Assembly: GCA_029851415.1 (NCBI GenBank)
Contig: CM056741.1
Location: 145,378,522 to 145,442,521, forward strand
DNA length: 64,000 nt
Reading direction: 5' to 3'
DNA from: Eretmocerus hayati
Lineage: Eukaryota > Arthropoda > Insecta > Hymenoptera > Aphelinidae
Shown: piece after piece, positions 48,673 to 61,001 of the stretch
Position numbering within the stretch: the stretch's first letter is position 1
How the letters are laid out: each line of letters starts with the position of its first letter
The notes under the pieces: generated by a model
What the model was told of the DNA's origin: nothing
Databases searched by the model: none
The model's input: only the letters and a program-made list of their open reading frames with translations
Made by a program: the position numbers and the translations under genes

Positions 48673-49329
48673 AAAAAGATACAAAATTTGAGTGATGTAG
48701 GTTTTGCCGTCGTAAAAATACGATTCACAGATCCTCACGACCAAACAAAATTAAATATTTTCGTGGTATAAGTTTCCTCGACTATCCTATGTAAATATAA
48801 GAATATTACTATTCCGATCGAAAAGCCATTTTGTACAAAGCATCAAATTTAGTTAAGAATATACTATGTACTTGTTCAGAACATACTAGTTGTACATACA
48901 TATGAATTTTTCCATGGCTGGAAGAAATTTTTTTACGAAAATCAATATTGAGGCGTTATTTCGATGAATATCTATCTACTAGGCTTACCCCGGAACCCAG
49001 CTGATTCCATATCAAAGACTACTTCTATGCTCTCACTCATGATTGGTACATGGCAAAAGGAGGATAAGTCCGAAATCGTATAACTTGGCAGCATCACTCG
49101 GTATTTGTGCTCTATCAGAGTGGAAATATTTTAGATATCTCTTTGTTAAAGCGCATAAGAGAACAGTTGTCACCACCAAAAGTCGAAAAATTATTTTATA
49201 CTAATCATTACTTGATGCATGAGCGTTTTTAAAAGAGCTGGCAACAATATTTTACGATCTAATGACTAGTCTGTAGGAAAATGGAAAAAAAAGAAAACAT
49301 TTTCCAAGGGTAAGTACGGGGGTTTCATT

Positions 49330-49440
49330 TATAATCGCCCAGCTACAATCTAGCACGTTGCGGGCCGTCTACGCGGCCGTCAAGGCCGTCAAGGCCGCGT
49401 AGACGTCCGCAATGTGCTAGATTGTAGCTGGGCGACTATA
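49330..49440. repeat. near-perfect hairpin 1
   Basis: The arm TATAATCGCCCAGCTACAAT and onward is matched by its inverted copy ending CTGGGCGACTATA. The stem continues through CTAGCACGTTGCGG and CGTCTACGCGGCC. The loop is GTCAAGGCCGTCAA. The stem is close to 50 base pairs with few mismatches. It may be a MITE or snap-back insertion. Confidence 0.75.
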
Positions 49441-49449
49441 AAAAATCGT

Positions 49450-49549
49450 ATGTACCTCGTGCCGCAATCGCGGCTTTCCATGACTCGGGCTGCAAACAAG
49501 TTTGCAGCCCTCGTCATGGAAATTCCGCAACTGCGGCACTCGGGTACAT
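49450..49549. repeat. near-perfect hairpin 2
   Basis: It starts ATGTACCTCGTGCCGCAATC and ends CACTCGGGTACAT, with the core GGGCTGCAAAC facing GTTTGCAGCCC around a 2-base loop. It begins 10 bases after hairpin 1. Sequence and termini differ from hairpin 1, so it is a second, unrelated inverted repeat. Confidence 0.75.
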
Positions 49550-50444
49550 AATCTACTATTTTTCAAACATTTGATACTTGAGCCACCGGGGAATAGATTG
49601 CGTTGTTTCTAGCCGAGTGGTCAAGTTGTTGCTTAGAAAATTTCGAAAGAAATCATGTTGCAACTTTTGAAATGCTTGTTTGAAAATAAGTCATCTTCAA
49701 TTCTGGAGATCATCTCATTACTTACCCCGCCCCCTCCCCAAACGTATTTGCACTTTTTTGACCTATCTCAACATGTTTGATACTATTCAAACAGTGTGCA
49801 GAAATATTGGCCATTTTTTGATTGTGCAAGCATAATTAGCATTGCATCACCTACATGATTTATTCAATTCACGATATTTTGGAAAAGTGATTCGAGAGCC
49901 CTGGATAAATTTCTTTCACTTATTTTACATCAACACCACACGACGCCAATGTAACAAGTAGTCGTAAATATAACGCAGAATGATCAAAACACAAAAAAGC
50001 TCGATACTGCACTGGACTGTCCTCAATGCATTTATGGCGCAATAATGTTAAAATTGTGACAATATTTAAAATGTGGCGAAATCATGTTTAGCATACTATT
50101 GAAAGAGAGAAATTTCTCGGAACTCTTTCATGAATAAAATGTTGAGAATGCAATCCAATTTCAATGATGTACTATGTATTGAAACAAGGAGGTGGTTGTA
50201 TACATGTCATACTTCAAAAATTTTTTCCGCCGCTTTCAATCGAGCATAATCACAATGACAATTAAGGAAGTAAGACGTAAACTCCATTTACCTCAAGTAT
50301 AAATCCATTCGTTCGTCATATAAATTTACAATCTGCAAAAATCACACCGTGCTTAAAGTCCTTGTTGAGAATAGAGCTTTTGAAGTGAGTTGACTCGTGT
50401 TCAATTCCCAATGAGAAATGATAGCGAAAACTCGAGGGGTCCAT

Positions 50445-53400
50445 TCAAGCAAAGATTTTCTCTTCACGGCGTTTCTTCGTAACCACTGTCCCGGGCTTAT
50501 GTTGCGCGTCTGGATGATTCATCAATTCAGGTGGACAAGTTGAGATAGGACTTGACAAAATAGTTTGTTTGAGATCGTAGAAGAGATGACTGTCATCTTT
50601 GGTACAGAATGAAATGGCCACACCAGCCTTGCCGGCACGACCAGTTCTTCCAATACGATGGGTATAGTCTAGAAAGATAAAAATCATTAATTCACTCATA
50701 AAATTATCCCTCCTTACAGAATAAAACACAAAAGCCCAGCGTACCCTCGATAGTTTTTGCCATATCGTAATTAATGACCATGGAGACATCTTTGATATCT
50801 ATACCACGACCAGCAACGTCAGTCGCGACCAAAATATCTTTGCTTCCACCCTTAAGTGAAGCGAGAGCATACTCTCTTTGTTCTTGTCCTTTTCCACCGT
50901 GAAGTGTACAAGCGTTGTACTAAAAGTTCAAAAATATTACAAAGGTCATAAAGCCGAAAAATCATCAAAACTATAAAAATCTTGAAACTTACGCCAAGTT
51001 TCTCCAGACCTCTCGCGAGGACATCCGCGCCTTTCTTTTGATTAACAAAAATGATAATGGGTGGTTCAACACCACGGCCAAGAATCTCCATGAGTTTCCT
51101 CCTTTTATCAGCCTCTCCCATAATGTGAATGATTTGTTCAGTACGCTCTGTTGGTTTACCTATGCTACCTATGTACACGACAGCCGGCCTTCTCAAATAT
51201 GTTCTCGCCAACCTTTCTACAGCTGCTGGCATAGTAGCTGTAAACATCACTGTTTGCCTATACTTTTTCTTAGTATTATAGTTAGCTAATAACTTCTCTT
51301 CATTTTCGGCATCTTCATTGTCGGGTTTGAGATTGGAGACAGGCATATAGTCTAAAATTTTCTGGACTTCAGGCTCAAATCCCATGTCTATCATTCTGTC
51401 AGCTTCGTCAAGAACAATATATGTGCACTGATTCAGAACTAGGTACCTATTCTCTAGCACATCTATTAATCGACCAGGAGTCGCAATGACAATCTAGAAA
51501 GAAATAGTTATAGAACTTAGTTGGATTAACTGAGAGTGATTTAACAATCACATATGTTTGATCTGTCATGATGATGAATAGAGTTGGACAATTGGATATC
51601 AAGAAACGTGTACTGACCTCACATCCCATTCGCAATCTAAATCCTTGCTCTTCTCTGGAAAGACCACCAACAACAACAACAGTTCTAATTCCGAGAGGCT
51701 GTCCAAATTTGTTTGTTTCTTCTTCGATTTGCTGTGCCAACTCTCTGGAATGGTAGTAAACTATTAGCTCATGAAAGTGTTGATTACAAATAGTGTATAG
51801 TGGCTGATAATTGGGAAGACATACCGAGTAGGTGCCAAAATTATACTATAAGGTCCTTGATCCGCTTCCTCTAAGCGTTCAATTTTGGGAAGGCTTGTAA
51901 TCCATGATAAGAGGGGTATCAAGAAAGCTAACGTTTTTCCAGAACCTGTTTCTGCCACACCAATGATATCACGGTTTTGCAAGCCTATAGGTATAGCTTG
52001 TCTTTGAATTGGTGTGAGATCCTTGTACCCTACTTTATCAACAATTTCTAGAATTTCCTTGGGAAAGCCAGATTCTTTCCAAGATCGGATCGGATCAGGT
52101 ATACGGCCACCTTTGATTGTAATATTGTAGTCCTCGCGGAAAATACGCCAATCTCGCTCAGTCATTTCATCCAACGCTTTTTCTGACCAGTGCCGATCGT
52201 CCCATTTTTGTTTTTCTTCTTTCCGCTTCACCTTTTTCAATCTTACTCTAAAATCAAACGAAGAATTCAATCACAGACACTTTCAAACTATCTATTTTGA
52301 AATTCGACTCCCAAACTATTCATGTTTTTTTTTTTTTTAATGATCCTTCGAACGGGATTGTGCTTCGAGATAGAAACTAGATGGAGTGCAATATTAATCA
52401 GTTTACAATAAACTGCGTTTGTGGATTGAGTCATGGTTAACATTAAAGTCAACATTCAAACAATTAATTTTTGAGCGTTAACCGCATTGCGGATTGATGG
52501 GGTTTTATCAGTATACTCCGTGACACTCACTGTCATTGGCGTCAATAAAGTCAATCTAGAACTTCATAAATCATTTCTCATTCAGAAGGAAACAGTTTGC
52601 AATGTTATTAATTCTTAAGAGATTTTACGAACATTTTAATTGTTTCGGCAGAGATATGAGTCAAATCTTCGTGAATAATTTCTTCTACTTACGATTTACC
52701 TACTCAAAAATCACATTACTAATCACGGTAATCACGTTATCTTCAGAATAGTTTTAACCATTTGATTTCATATTTTGAACATAGACTCCAAGATTGGGCG
52801 GCTTGAAAGATGTGAATGAACGCGTATTTGTGAAAGATAGTCACTGATCTTTAATTACATGAACTTTATAATTAGATAATTGCTACAGCGCAAAAAGATC
52901 CAAACTATCCATGGAGGTGGATTGAACCTTTTAGAGAATTGCTATAATGAAGAGAGATTACCGCAAAAATTTAGTCCTTAGAAGAGGCCGACATGATGGC
53001 GCAAAACCAAACCATTCATCAACATTATACTGTGGAACAATATTATGACTCTCCTATGTATTTGCTATTTCAGATCGGCACGACTCATTCCATGAATTGT
53101 GGGGTTACGAGGTGAAAAAGCGTTTCTTTAAAAATCTGACTGAACAAAACCTTTCAAGCCTTGTAGCACTAACAATAAATGACCAGCTCCACACAAGAAG
53201 GTTCTTACTTTTCTTGCTCTTTCTCAGCTTCTGTTCTTCTCTTTTCAAGTAGTTCTCCATAAAATTTACTTTGATCACGTTTTTGAGCCTTGATATCAAT
53301 ACCAGCTAGATTGCCTCTGCCAAAGAACTGCACTTGGTGTCGCTCTTTGTAAATGTTATTATAATCAACTGATGTATCCTCTGATGTATCCCAGTCAAAA

Positions 53401-54473
53401 ACAAACTTGCGGTCATTCAGTCGTCTCACACGCCGTTTCTTTTTTATTAGGCCTAAATATCTTTCTTTTATGGCTTCAACTTCCTTCTCTTTATCTTTAT
53501 CCTTGACATCTTCATCTCTGGATTTTTGGTTTTCTCGGCGCCTGATAAATGAGAATTGATGATCAAATCAAGCTTTGAACAGGAATAATTTTAATGATTT
53601 GTAAAATACTAAAAGATGTCGAGAACAATTATTGTGAAAGTTTATAAATTATATGAACTGATAGAAATTTTAGAAATTGTAACTTCGAAGAAAAAATTTT
53701 GGTTTTTATTGTATTGGTATTGAGCCAATATTGATAAAAGAGACAGAACTGATCCAATTTCAATGCTTGGATAATCAGCAATCATGTGCTCGATCAAAAC
53801 AAGAGAATATAAAATACCTGTCTCTATCACTACTGACATTCATATTTGGGGTGGAGCCCTCATTTTGCATGAGTGTTTTTCTCTGTTCCTCTTGCACTTT
53901 CCTTTGGGCAGCAACTTCTTCCTGACGTTTCTGAAGAGCCAGTGCTGCTCTCTCTTCTTTAGTCAAAAATTTGGGTTTAGCTCGAGCTTCTTCTTCCGCT
54001 TTCTTCTTAGCAACCAGCTCCTCCAAACTTAGAGGTTCTTTTTTGCCAGCAGATTTTTTTTCATCGGATTCTTCTTCCTTTTCATCATCCTTTTTAGATT
54101 CTTTTTTTCCATCTCTCTCATCATTATCATTTCCAAAAATGGGGCTAGGTTTTTGCCTCTTATCATCTCTAACTCTGGTGTCTTTCCCTCGGTCTCTGGA
54201 TCTGTCTCTGTCTTTGTCACGATTTCTATCCAATTCTTTCTCCCTGGAGCGTTCTCTAGCACGAGATTTCTCAGCATCCCGTGATCTTGACCGTTTTCGA
54301 TCTTTTTTACGGTCCTTTGATCTACTCCGAGAACGTCTGCGATCTCTGTGTTCTCTATCACGGTCTCGTTCACGCTCACGCTCACGTTCACGTTCACGAT
54401 CTTTATCTCTATCTCGATCTCTTTCTCTAGATCTACTTCTTCTGCCTGATTTTTTATCGTGACTTTTATTCAT
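50445..54473 (-). CDS. DDX23: DEAD-box pre-mRNA splicing helicase DDX23/Prp28 (U5-100K)
   Basis: This ATPase acts in the U5 snRNP and promotes exchange of U1 for U6 at the 5' splice site. Seven coding exons, 54473-53818, 53541-53209, 52247-51825, 51744-51618, 51493-50993, 50919-50745 and 50668-50445, join in phase and give 812 residues, close to human DDX23 (820). The N-terminal 110 residues are an RS/RD/RE-rich domain. Helicase motifs follow in order: the Q-motif region [19 protein letters not shown] (I), [11 protein letters not shown] (Ia), ATPGR (Ib), DEAD (II), TATMP (III, with T as usual in this subfamily), [17 protein letters not shown] (IV), [14 protein letters not shown] (V) and [10 protein letters not shown] (VI). 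A good acceptor 12 bases upstream of the start suggests a leader intron. It is divergent from CATIP, with 671 bases between the starts. Confidence 0.95.
52322..52338. repeat. poly(T) run
   Basis: An uninterrupted run of about 16 T bases within a DDX23 intron, simple low-complexity sequence. Confidence 0.6.
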
Positions 54474-55144
54474 TTTGGGTCAGTTCTGCAAATGAAATCT
54501 ACATACATATTATGATTGATGTTCCGCGGAGTTGCCAGAGAATACTGTAAACTAGTCTGGGAAGTTTCTCTTCGTGAGAAGAAAATCATTTGTAAATATC
54601 ACGAGGTGGCACAGAAACCGAACCTTGACAAGGTTTTGTCAATTTCAGTAAACAAATTTGGCCCTACAAATTTTTTGGCAAATTTGCATGGCATCATAAC
54701 ACGTACCAAATTTGAGGTTATAATATAGAATTTCTAATTGGAGTCCGCATTCTTGTAAATACCACTTGGATAATTAGCAGTTCACGTGGAAACTTACGTG
54801 GAGTTGATTTACAGGTCAATGAACATGAATTATCACAAGATTCAACAATGCAATGCACTTCGCCGCTGCAACCGCTCCGCACTACACACACTGCACGTCT
54901 GCATAGTATACCACAATACCACCTGCAATATGCACACCACTACAGCCCCAGCCCACATAGCGGCGGGCGGCTGGTAAACATAAATATTATGGGCTCCAAC
55001 CAATCCAATGTCTGCTACCCATATTTCTGCCGCGGCGCAAACCAGCGCAATCCTCAAAAGTTGTCAATTTTAATTTATGGCACGGAGTAAATCTTACTGC
55101 CTCGATTCGAAATATTTGCTCTAATTGGGGTCAATTATACAGTG
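54474..55144. promoter_or_regulatory. divergent promoter region, DDX23 and CATIP
   Basis: This 671-base stretch separates the two start codons. The part at 54840-55040 is the richest in G and C (CGCCGCTGCAACCGCTCCGC and GCGGCGGGCGGCTGG words) and is the likely core. A DDX23 leader intron probably begins or ends inside it, judging from the acceptor TTTGCAG at 54490-54486. No TATA box stands out. Confidence 0.4.
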
Positions 55145-56948
55145 ATGAGCTCCCGAAAAAGTTCAACACGTAAACCAACTAATAAGTTCAAGGAACAAAT
55201 ACCAAATTTTAGTACAGGTGAGATAACAGAGAACACTTCTTTGCAAATACTGTATGTATATAAAAATCATTTCAAATACAATTACATAGAAAAAAGTACC
55301 ATCTTTTGATAATAAAATCTCTCATACTAAGCCCTCATCAAGTATGTACACATTTTTTGCAGTGAAAAACATATTTACACTTACATTTACAATTTAGGGC
55401 TGTTCATAGTTCTTGTTAAGTATATAGATAAATATATTATACTTAAATAAAAACATTCAATCAAATTTAACACAGCATATTTCACAATTCATCAAACTGA
55501 ACAAATAAAAGTACAGCATTTGACAATGATAACTTGTTCATATTTCAAAGGCCTTCTTTTCTCTCAGATGGAGATATACAAAATGACTTATGCTTCAGAG
55601 AAAAATTGGACGTGTATTCAAAATATGCCAATCAGTTGCACCCCAGTCCCATTGGAAATTATTCCATATCAGTCGAAAAAATAGGTACCAACAAGCAACA
55701 GTTTCTAGTGCACATCTCATCATCTGTAACCCATGAGGATTATTCAGGTGGTATGGCAGTAACCAGTATAATAACTGAGGATTTTGATTTCCTAGAAGAA
55801 AACAGAAATGAGTTATAATCATTCTAGTCTTCAGTTTTGCACCAATTTCATCATCAGTTCACAATTGAGATCATGAATTACAGATTCGTAGAATCCAACG
55901 AGGGAAAACAAGAAAATAGCCTTTATCTGAATGTGGGAGCCTCTGGTTTACGAGCAAAAGTCACATACAAATCGTTTGAAAGGTCCACAGACACATCATT
56001 TTATTTACCCTCTGAAAATTCACATTTTATAAGTATTGGTTGCAATATTTTATTGACTCGATACTTGGCTTTAACAAACTTCAGTGGATCCCTAACTCTA
56101 GATTTTATATCGTCATCTGGAGAGGCTGTGAAATGTGATTATGTAATTTTGAGACTATTTTTTACAATGCTTTTGAAATTGAGAAGTACAAGTTGAATGA
56201 AATTCCCCATTAGGAGTGTTCCCATGATGCATCAATGGAAAATAATGGGAACAAAATGAATGCTTACATGATAAGACAAAAAATTTATAACAATAGCAGT
56301 GTCATGCATCAGAATCAAAGTTTCCTCACTAAACATGGAAAAATACTGTGTTTTGATTGGATCAATACTGCTTATATGATGAGGATGAACTCACTACTCG
56401 GCCCACATGTTTATAATGAGCACCCTATATTGATGCCATTGAAAGCAATTTGGAAAGAAGATTTGGAGCTGATGTCTAACTACTTAGATAAAATGGTAAG
56501 ATAATAAAAATATCCTAAATATTTATCATGCAGTTTTGACTCTTTCTTGCAGGCCCGTGAAGTTCTTAAAAATGAAGAATATCTATCTTCTTATCCTCAG
56601 ATAGTTCATTTGTTGGGAGATTATGTGAAATCTTTGATAAGTAGTAAGTGGCATCACTGGAAGCAGAAATTTATGGAATAAGAAATTTAAAAATATTCTC
56701 TCTATTTAGGAAAACCTAATGATGTGCTCACATTTACAATAAAATATTTCATTACGTTTGGGCGTTTGGAACACACTGAAGAAGACAGAGCACAAGGTTT
56801 TGTGGACAGCGCCAAGAAAGAAAGATGTCAGTCTGCAGGGTCATCAACAAATACAGGGAGCTCTAAGTGTTCAGAAGTTGATGAAGGAGAATACATTATC
56901 ATTAACTGGAATAATGATGACTATCCCACCTCTCACAAACTTATGTAA
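55145..56948 (+). CDS. CATIP: ciliogenesis-associated TTC17-interacting protein (C2orf62)
   Basis: In vertebrates CATIP supports actin polymerisation and ciliogenesis together with TTC17. Six exons, 55145-55217, 55568-55811, 55884-56142, 56214-56495, 56553-56643 and 56710-56948, join in phase and give 395 residues (human 387). The best evidence is the C-terminal part: IWKEDLELMSNYLDKM, then EEYLSSYPQIVHLLGDYV and KPNDVLTFTIKYF. This lines up with the human segments around VWEEDMQLYSKFLDRK, SSYLRQHPEAQALVSDF and QPADVISFAAEYF, the last part resembling an RIIa-type docking helix. The middle has FLEENRNEFVESNEGKQ, against LEETQHEYIKFVNHP in human. Intron 2 is only 72 bases; choosing acceptor TTACAG at 55883 restores phase and the family match. 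The C-terminal tail is Ser/Gly-rich and not conserved. Confidence 0.85.
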
Positions 56949-57704
56949 TGACATGTGTTGTGCTATAGAAGATAATTTTTGGAACCATCGAGTGTAACTC
57001 ATTTCGATGGTACAGGAGTAAACTTTTCAGATACTGATTTTCATCACAGCATAAGCCAAAGTGATACGATGCTGAAGAGGAGAAAGATTTTGCGGAAAAA
57101 CTAAAATTCATTGAAATTATACTGCGATATGGAATTATACTACAATATACCTACATCATTTTTTTCCTGAAGATGTATCTTTTTGTGGATTGCAAATGAC
57201 ACAATTTTCCTAAAACAAAGAAACAAAACTTTATGGATTTTGACCAACAAAAAAAAAGAAAATACAAAAGTAGACAGATTAGATCATCTTAGCTAAATGG
57301 AATGAGTTAAGCTCGACAACTTTTGAAATATGCAAACATGAAATCATAAGTGATTTTGGTAGATTTTTTCGTCCTTGATGGTTAATATTCAACTCGTATA
57401 CAAACATGAAATCGTCGGCCCCTACGAAAAACTCGGCATTTTAAACTCCCTGTGATTATTAGCACATTTAGTTGCTCCAGCGAAGAACTCGCAGATTTTT
57501 TCCACACAAAAACTAGAACATTCTGCCTATGTTACGACATTGGCGAAATATACCAGTCTTCGTGTGAGAATTGCAACATTGAGTTCTTTTGCTGGAGCGG
57601 CGAAATCTGCTAGTCTTCATAGGCAGGTCCAATAGGCAGGTCCGTAGGCTTCTTCGTGCGTCGCCGAAATATTGAAGAAAACGTTGATGATTTTGAGGAC
57701 TCAC
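56949..57704. other. convergent intergenic region, CATIP and VPS41 ends
   Basis: It should contain the CATIP 3' untranslated region, the last VPS41 exon or exons and the VPS41 3' untranslated region. A small tandem duplication of TAGGCAGGTCC lies at about 57620-57645. I could not identify the final VPS41 exon in it. Confidence 0.45.
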
Positions 57705-60700
57705 CACTTTTCCAAGATTTGGCAAACATTCTTCGTGAAACGAATGCTTGCAATAAAAGACGACTAGATTCCTAGGTTCTAGAAAAAAAGGAAAGATGAG
57801 GGTAAAATCTCAAACTGTTTTGTGAATATTGCAATGAGCTATAGACCTTACCTCTGACAATAATTTTTCTGTGACAGGCACCACACATTTGGTCATCTGA
57901 CAAGGGAAAAAAATTATATAGTATAATTATATATTAATTATTAATAAATTATAGATTATAGACGACAAAAAAATTATATTGTGAGCTAAAGATATTGATT
58001 ACCATCAATGAAGATTCCTTTTTGATGACATTTTACTAGTCTCTCATGTAGATTGAAATGATCACTGGACAGTATTTTCTTACAACCTTCTTGGACTGAG
58101 ACTTGAAGATTATAGTCACACATCATTTTAACCAATGCTTTCTTTAACCCAGGAATCTCTAAGGAAGGTTCAATTCTTTGTACCATGAGTCTAGGATCAA
58201 CATACGTTCCAATTTTTTGAAGAAGGAATGTTATTGCGTCTGTAATGGAAGAGAATCTGTGAAAAATATATTCAAACTCAAAATCTTGATCAAAGTCATA
58301 TTCTTTACCTGGTTTATCTAATGAATAGTTGATCAAATCATTCCACAACTCTTCATCATCATGTTCTTGACAAAAAGTAATGGCACTCTCCATATCATTC
58401 AATTCTCTTGTCATGAGCTGCAATGCCTGTGATGTATTTCCTATTCTACCAAGAAGATAAACCATTTCAGGATAAAATTGTCTCTGGCTGCAAATATCTA
58501 GAGCTTGTTGGATGGGATAATTGTCTGAACGTCTGAGTAAAGGCAGAAGCTTGTCTCTAGAATAGTCTGCATATAAACGCACAAGTAAACCATGGTATTT
58601 TCCTTTAGAATCTTTGGTATCTTTTTTATCTAGAGCATCCAGATACTGAAAGAATGATGATACTGTATAATATAGCTTATGGTTCAGTAGCTAAATTTGA
58701 TCAAACATTTGAAATTACCATATACAAGTACCGGTGATTGTTCTGCAATTTTTGTACCACAACCTCAGATGGCACTCTATCTTTTTCAAGAAAAAACTGG
58801 ATTGCTCTTTCAGCATCTAAGTCCATTAGTCCTTCAATCATGTCGTACACTGAACTATACAACTGATGCTTTTGTATCAATTGGAAGACATCTTTGTGCC
58901 TCAATTTCAAATACATAGCTAGACTCTTGTCATATTTGCCATCATGGCTGTACAATATTGCTAGTGCCTCCAGGAGTACATTTTGACGCTGGTTGCTATG
59001 AACTAAAAAATGGCCTAAGACCATGTTGACCACCGCAGTGACAGTATAGAGTTTGGGTGACCATTCTTTGACTAGTTGTAAAAAACCATCTGGGTCCAAC
59101 TTCAAATACTCATATAGAACCATCTCATAAATATGAGGATCTAGAGTGACATCGCCTCTGGGGAGATATGCAGAAATTGTGCGCAACTGATGAACCTTTG
59201 CAAACTTGTATACTTCTTCTTCCCAGAGTTTTTTGTTCTGACCCAATATTGTCAAACACAGTTTGCCAGCTTCATCATACTTTCCCATACTTAGCAAATG
59301 ATCTAGATATACACGACCTACATCTGTCAAAGAATGCTTACAATCCTTGCCACCATTAACTGTGACTGCCTCTAAGGCTTTCTCAAATTTTCTATGACTC
59401 AGCAGCCACTCAATTCTATCATCAGCATCATACAAACTAGCAACAACAATATCTTTGGGACTGACAATAAAATATCTGAAACAAGGTTACAAGCACTCAT
59501 TAGATCCAGTCTCACTGTTGAAAAGTTTTACAGAATAAAATTTGGTGAATGTAGGATTCTTACCTGTTTTCTTCGGTTAGACAATCTAAATGATAATCAT
59601 TACAATTGTATTCTTCATACCCCCTCAGGGATAGGGAATTCGCACAAAGTACGTTAAAATCTTGGTATTTGGGTTCAATAACATGGAGGGTGGGACGCTG
59701 ACTTTTACCATTCTCACCCAATTCTTTCAAGCAACCCAAGATAACTAACTGATTGTCCAAGGGTGCAATGCCAGAAATGTAGAAATCGACTTGGAAAGTT
59801 GAAACTGCAATAAAGCAATAGAATGCAAAAATCAGTCACTTGCTCTTGTCTTGTGATTATTGAGCCTTAATTAATTTACCTGGTTCAACTACAAACTCTG
59901 GAAGATCGCGATTAACGATCTCTCGGTTTGACCGTTTTTTGATTTGACAGATTCTGACTGTATCCACCCATCCAATCAACAAAGTCCTGTCATCTGACCA
60001 TTTAAGATTGCAGCGATAGTGTTCTGGAACAGCTCTAGAAGTAACGTACTCAATCTTTTCTAGCTTAAATCAATTATACTTGATTTTTATACATTAATGG
60101 TAAAAAAACTCACTCTACTGTGCCAGCCCATTTTATGAGCCCTAAGGAACATCTAGAATTCAAATCATAAACTCGAACGCCAGTATCAGACGCCCATGCA
60201 ACAAACTGACTTGCCCAGGCTATGGAACGTACACCTCCTTCAGCCTCCCACAAGACAGTAGATTTCAAACGAGACAAGAATGTTTTTTCATACAAAACTA
60301 ATTTATCTTCTCCTAAAATGAAAAACGATCAAAAATTTGATAGATTGATCAAATATATTTGATAATCTGTTGATAGAGTGATTAAATTACAATACCTATA
60401 ACAAATCTTCTGCCACTACCACTCTTGTGATATTTAGGATCAATTGCAATACTTTTGACACAGTGACCCGTGCTCATGTTGTGATTATTTTCAGTGCTGT
60501 ACAAACCATAAATGAATACTCTCCCATCGTTACTACAGGAAGCAATGAAGTCTCCATTCTGATCTATGGATATCTGGTTTACAGCTACTGTGTGTGCTTG
60601 AAGACTTTTGGATTCAATACTGTTGCCCTGATGGTCTAGAAGATGGATGTTGCCCCAATGGGAACCAAAACACAGAAACTGGAAAATGATATTCATCATA

Positions 60701-61001
60701 AATTTACTACGGAAAAGGTATCCAGAGCTTACTTGAACAGAATTATTTTTGGGCCCTGATTTTTATTTACCTTGGGATGAACTGCTATGCAACTAGCAGC
60801 ATCTTTTTGTAAAATACTTTCTAGATCATTTCTCATGCGAACATACTTCAAACGAGGCTCAATCTCATCATCTACCTCAGAATCATCTTGACCAGCCTGT
60901 TCATCCTAAAATGTCATCAGTCAAAGAATAAATGTGTCATAATCTGAACCACCACCAGATTATGCAGTGCAATGACTCACCTTGTCTTGATTAGTTTCCA
61001 T
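57705..61001 (-). CDS. Vps41: VPS41, HOPS complex subunit (C-terminal end unresolved)
   Basis: VPS41 is a subunit of the HOPS tether that drives fusion at late endosomes and lysosomes. Exons: 61001-60981, 60905-60771, 60678-60396, 60312-about 60119, about 60054-59880, 59804-59564, 59475-58719, 58645-58309, 58239-58003, 57896-57852 and 57778-57705, giving about 833 residues (human 854). The N-terminal half is a WD40-type propeller ([25 protein letters not shown]). The middle has the clathrin-repeat region with [20 protein letters not shown] and [15 protein letters not shown]. The C terminus starts a RING ([19 protein letters not shown]), but the last zinc-binding Cys pair is not found. The 60119/60054 junction is uncertain: the strong GTGAGT donor would break the frame, so an adjacent GTAGAG donor is used here. 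It is divergent from Nse4. Confidence 0.93.
58240..58308 (-). other. 69-base stop-free intron in VPS41
   Basis: On the minus strand it begins GTAAAG and ends TCCATTACAG. It is a multiple of three and contains no in-frame stop, so the frame stays open if it is retained. Splicing it out gives [20 protein letters not shown], which matches human IDKPPFITGLLNNIGTHVDP. Retention would insert 23 residues rich in D, E and F. Confidence 0.75.

Larger units (their letters stand above)
48673..50444. other. convergent intergenic region
   Basis: It separates the acid phosphatase stop from the DDX23 stop and should contain both 3' untranslated regions. Besides the two hairpin elements at 49330-49549 I see nothing gene-like. 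Confidence 0.6.

Noticed and set aside
53971..54462. 163-codon Ser/Leu-rich plus-strand frame
   Set aside because: It is the antisense shadow of the RS/RD repeat domain of DDX23.
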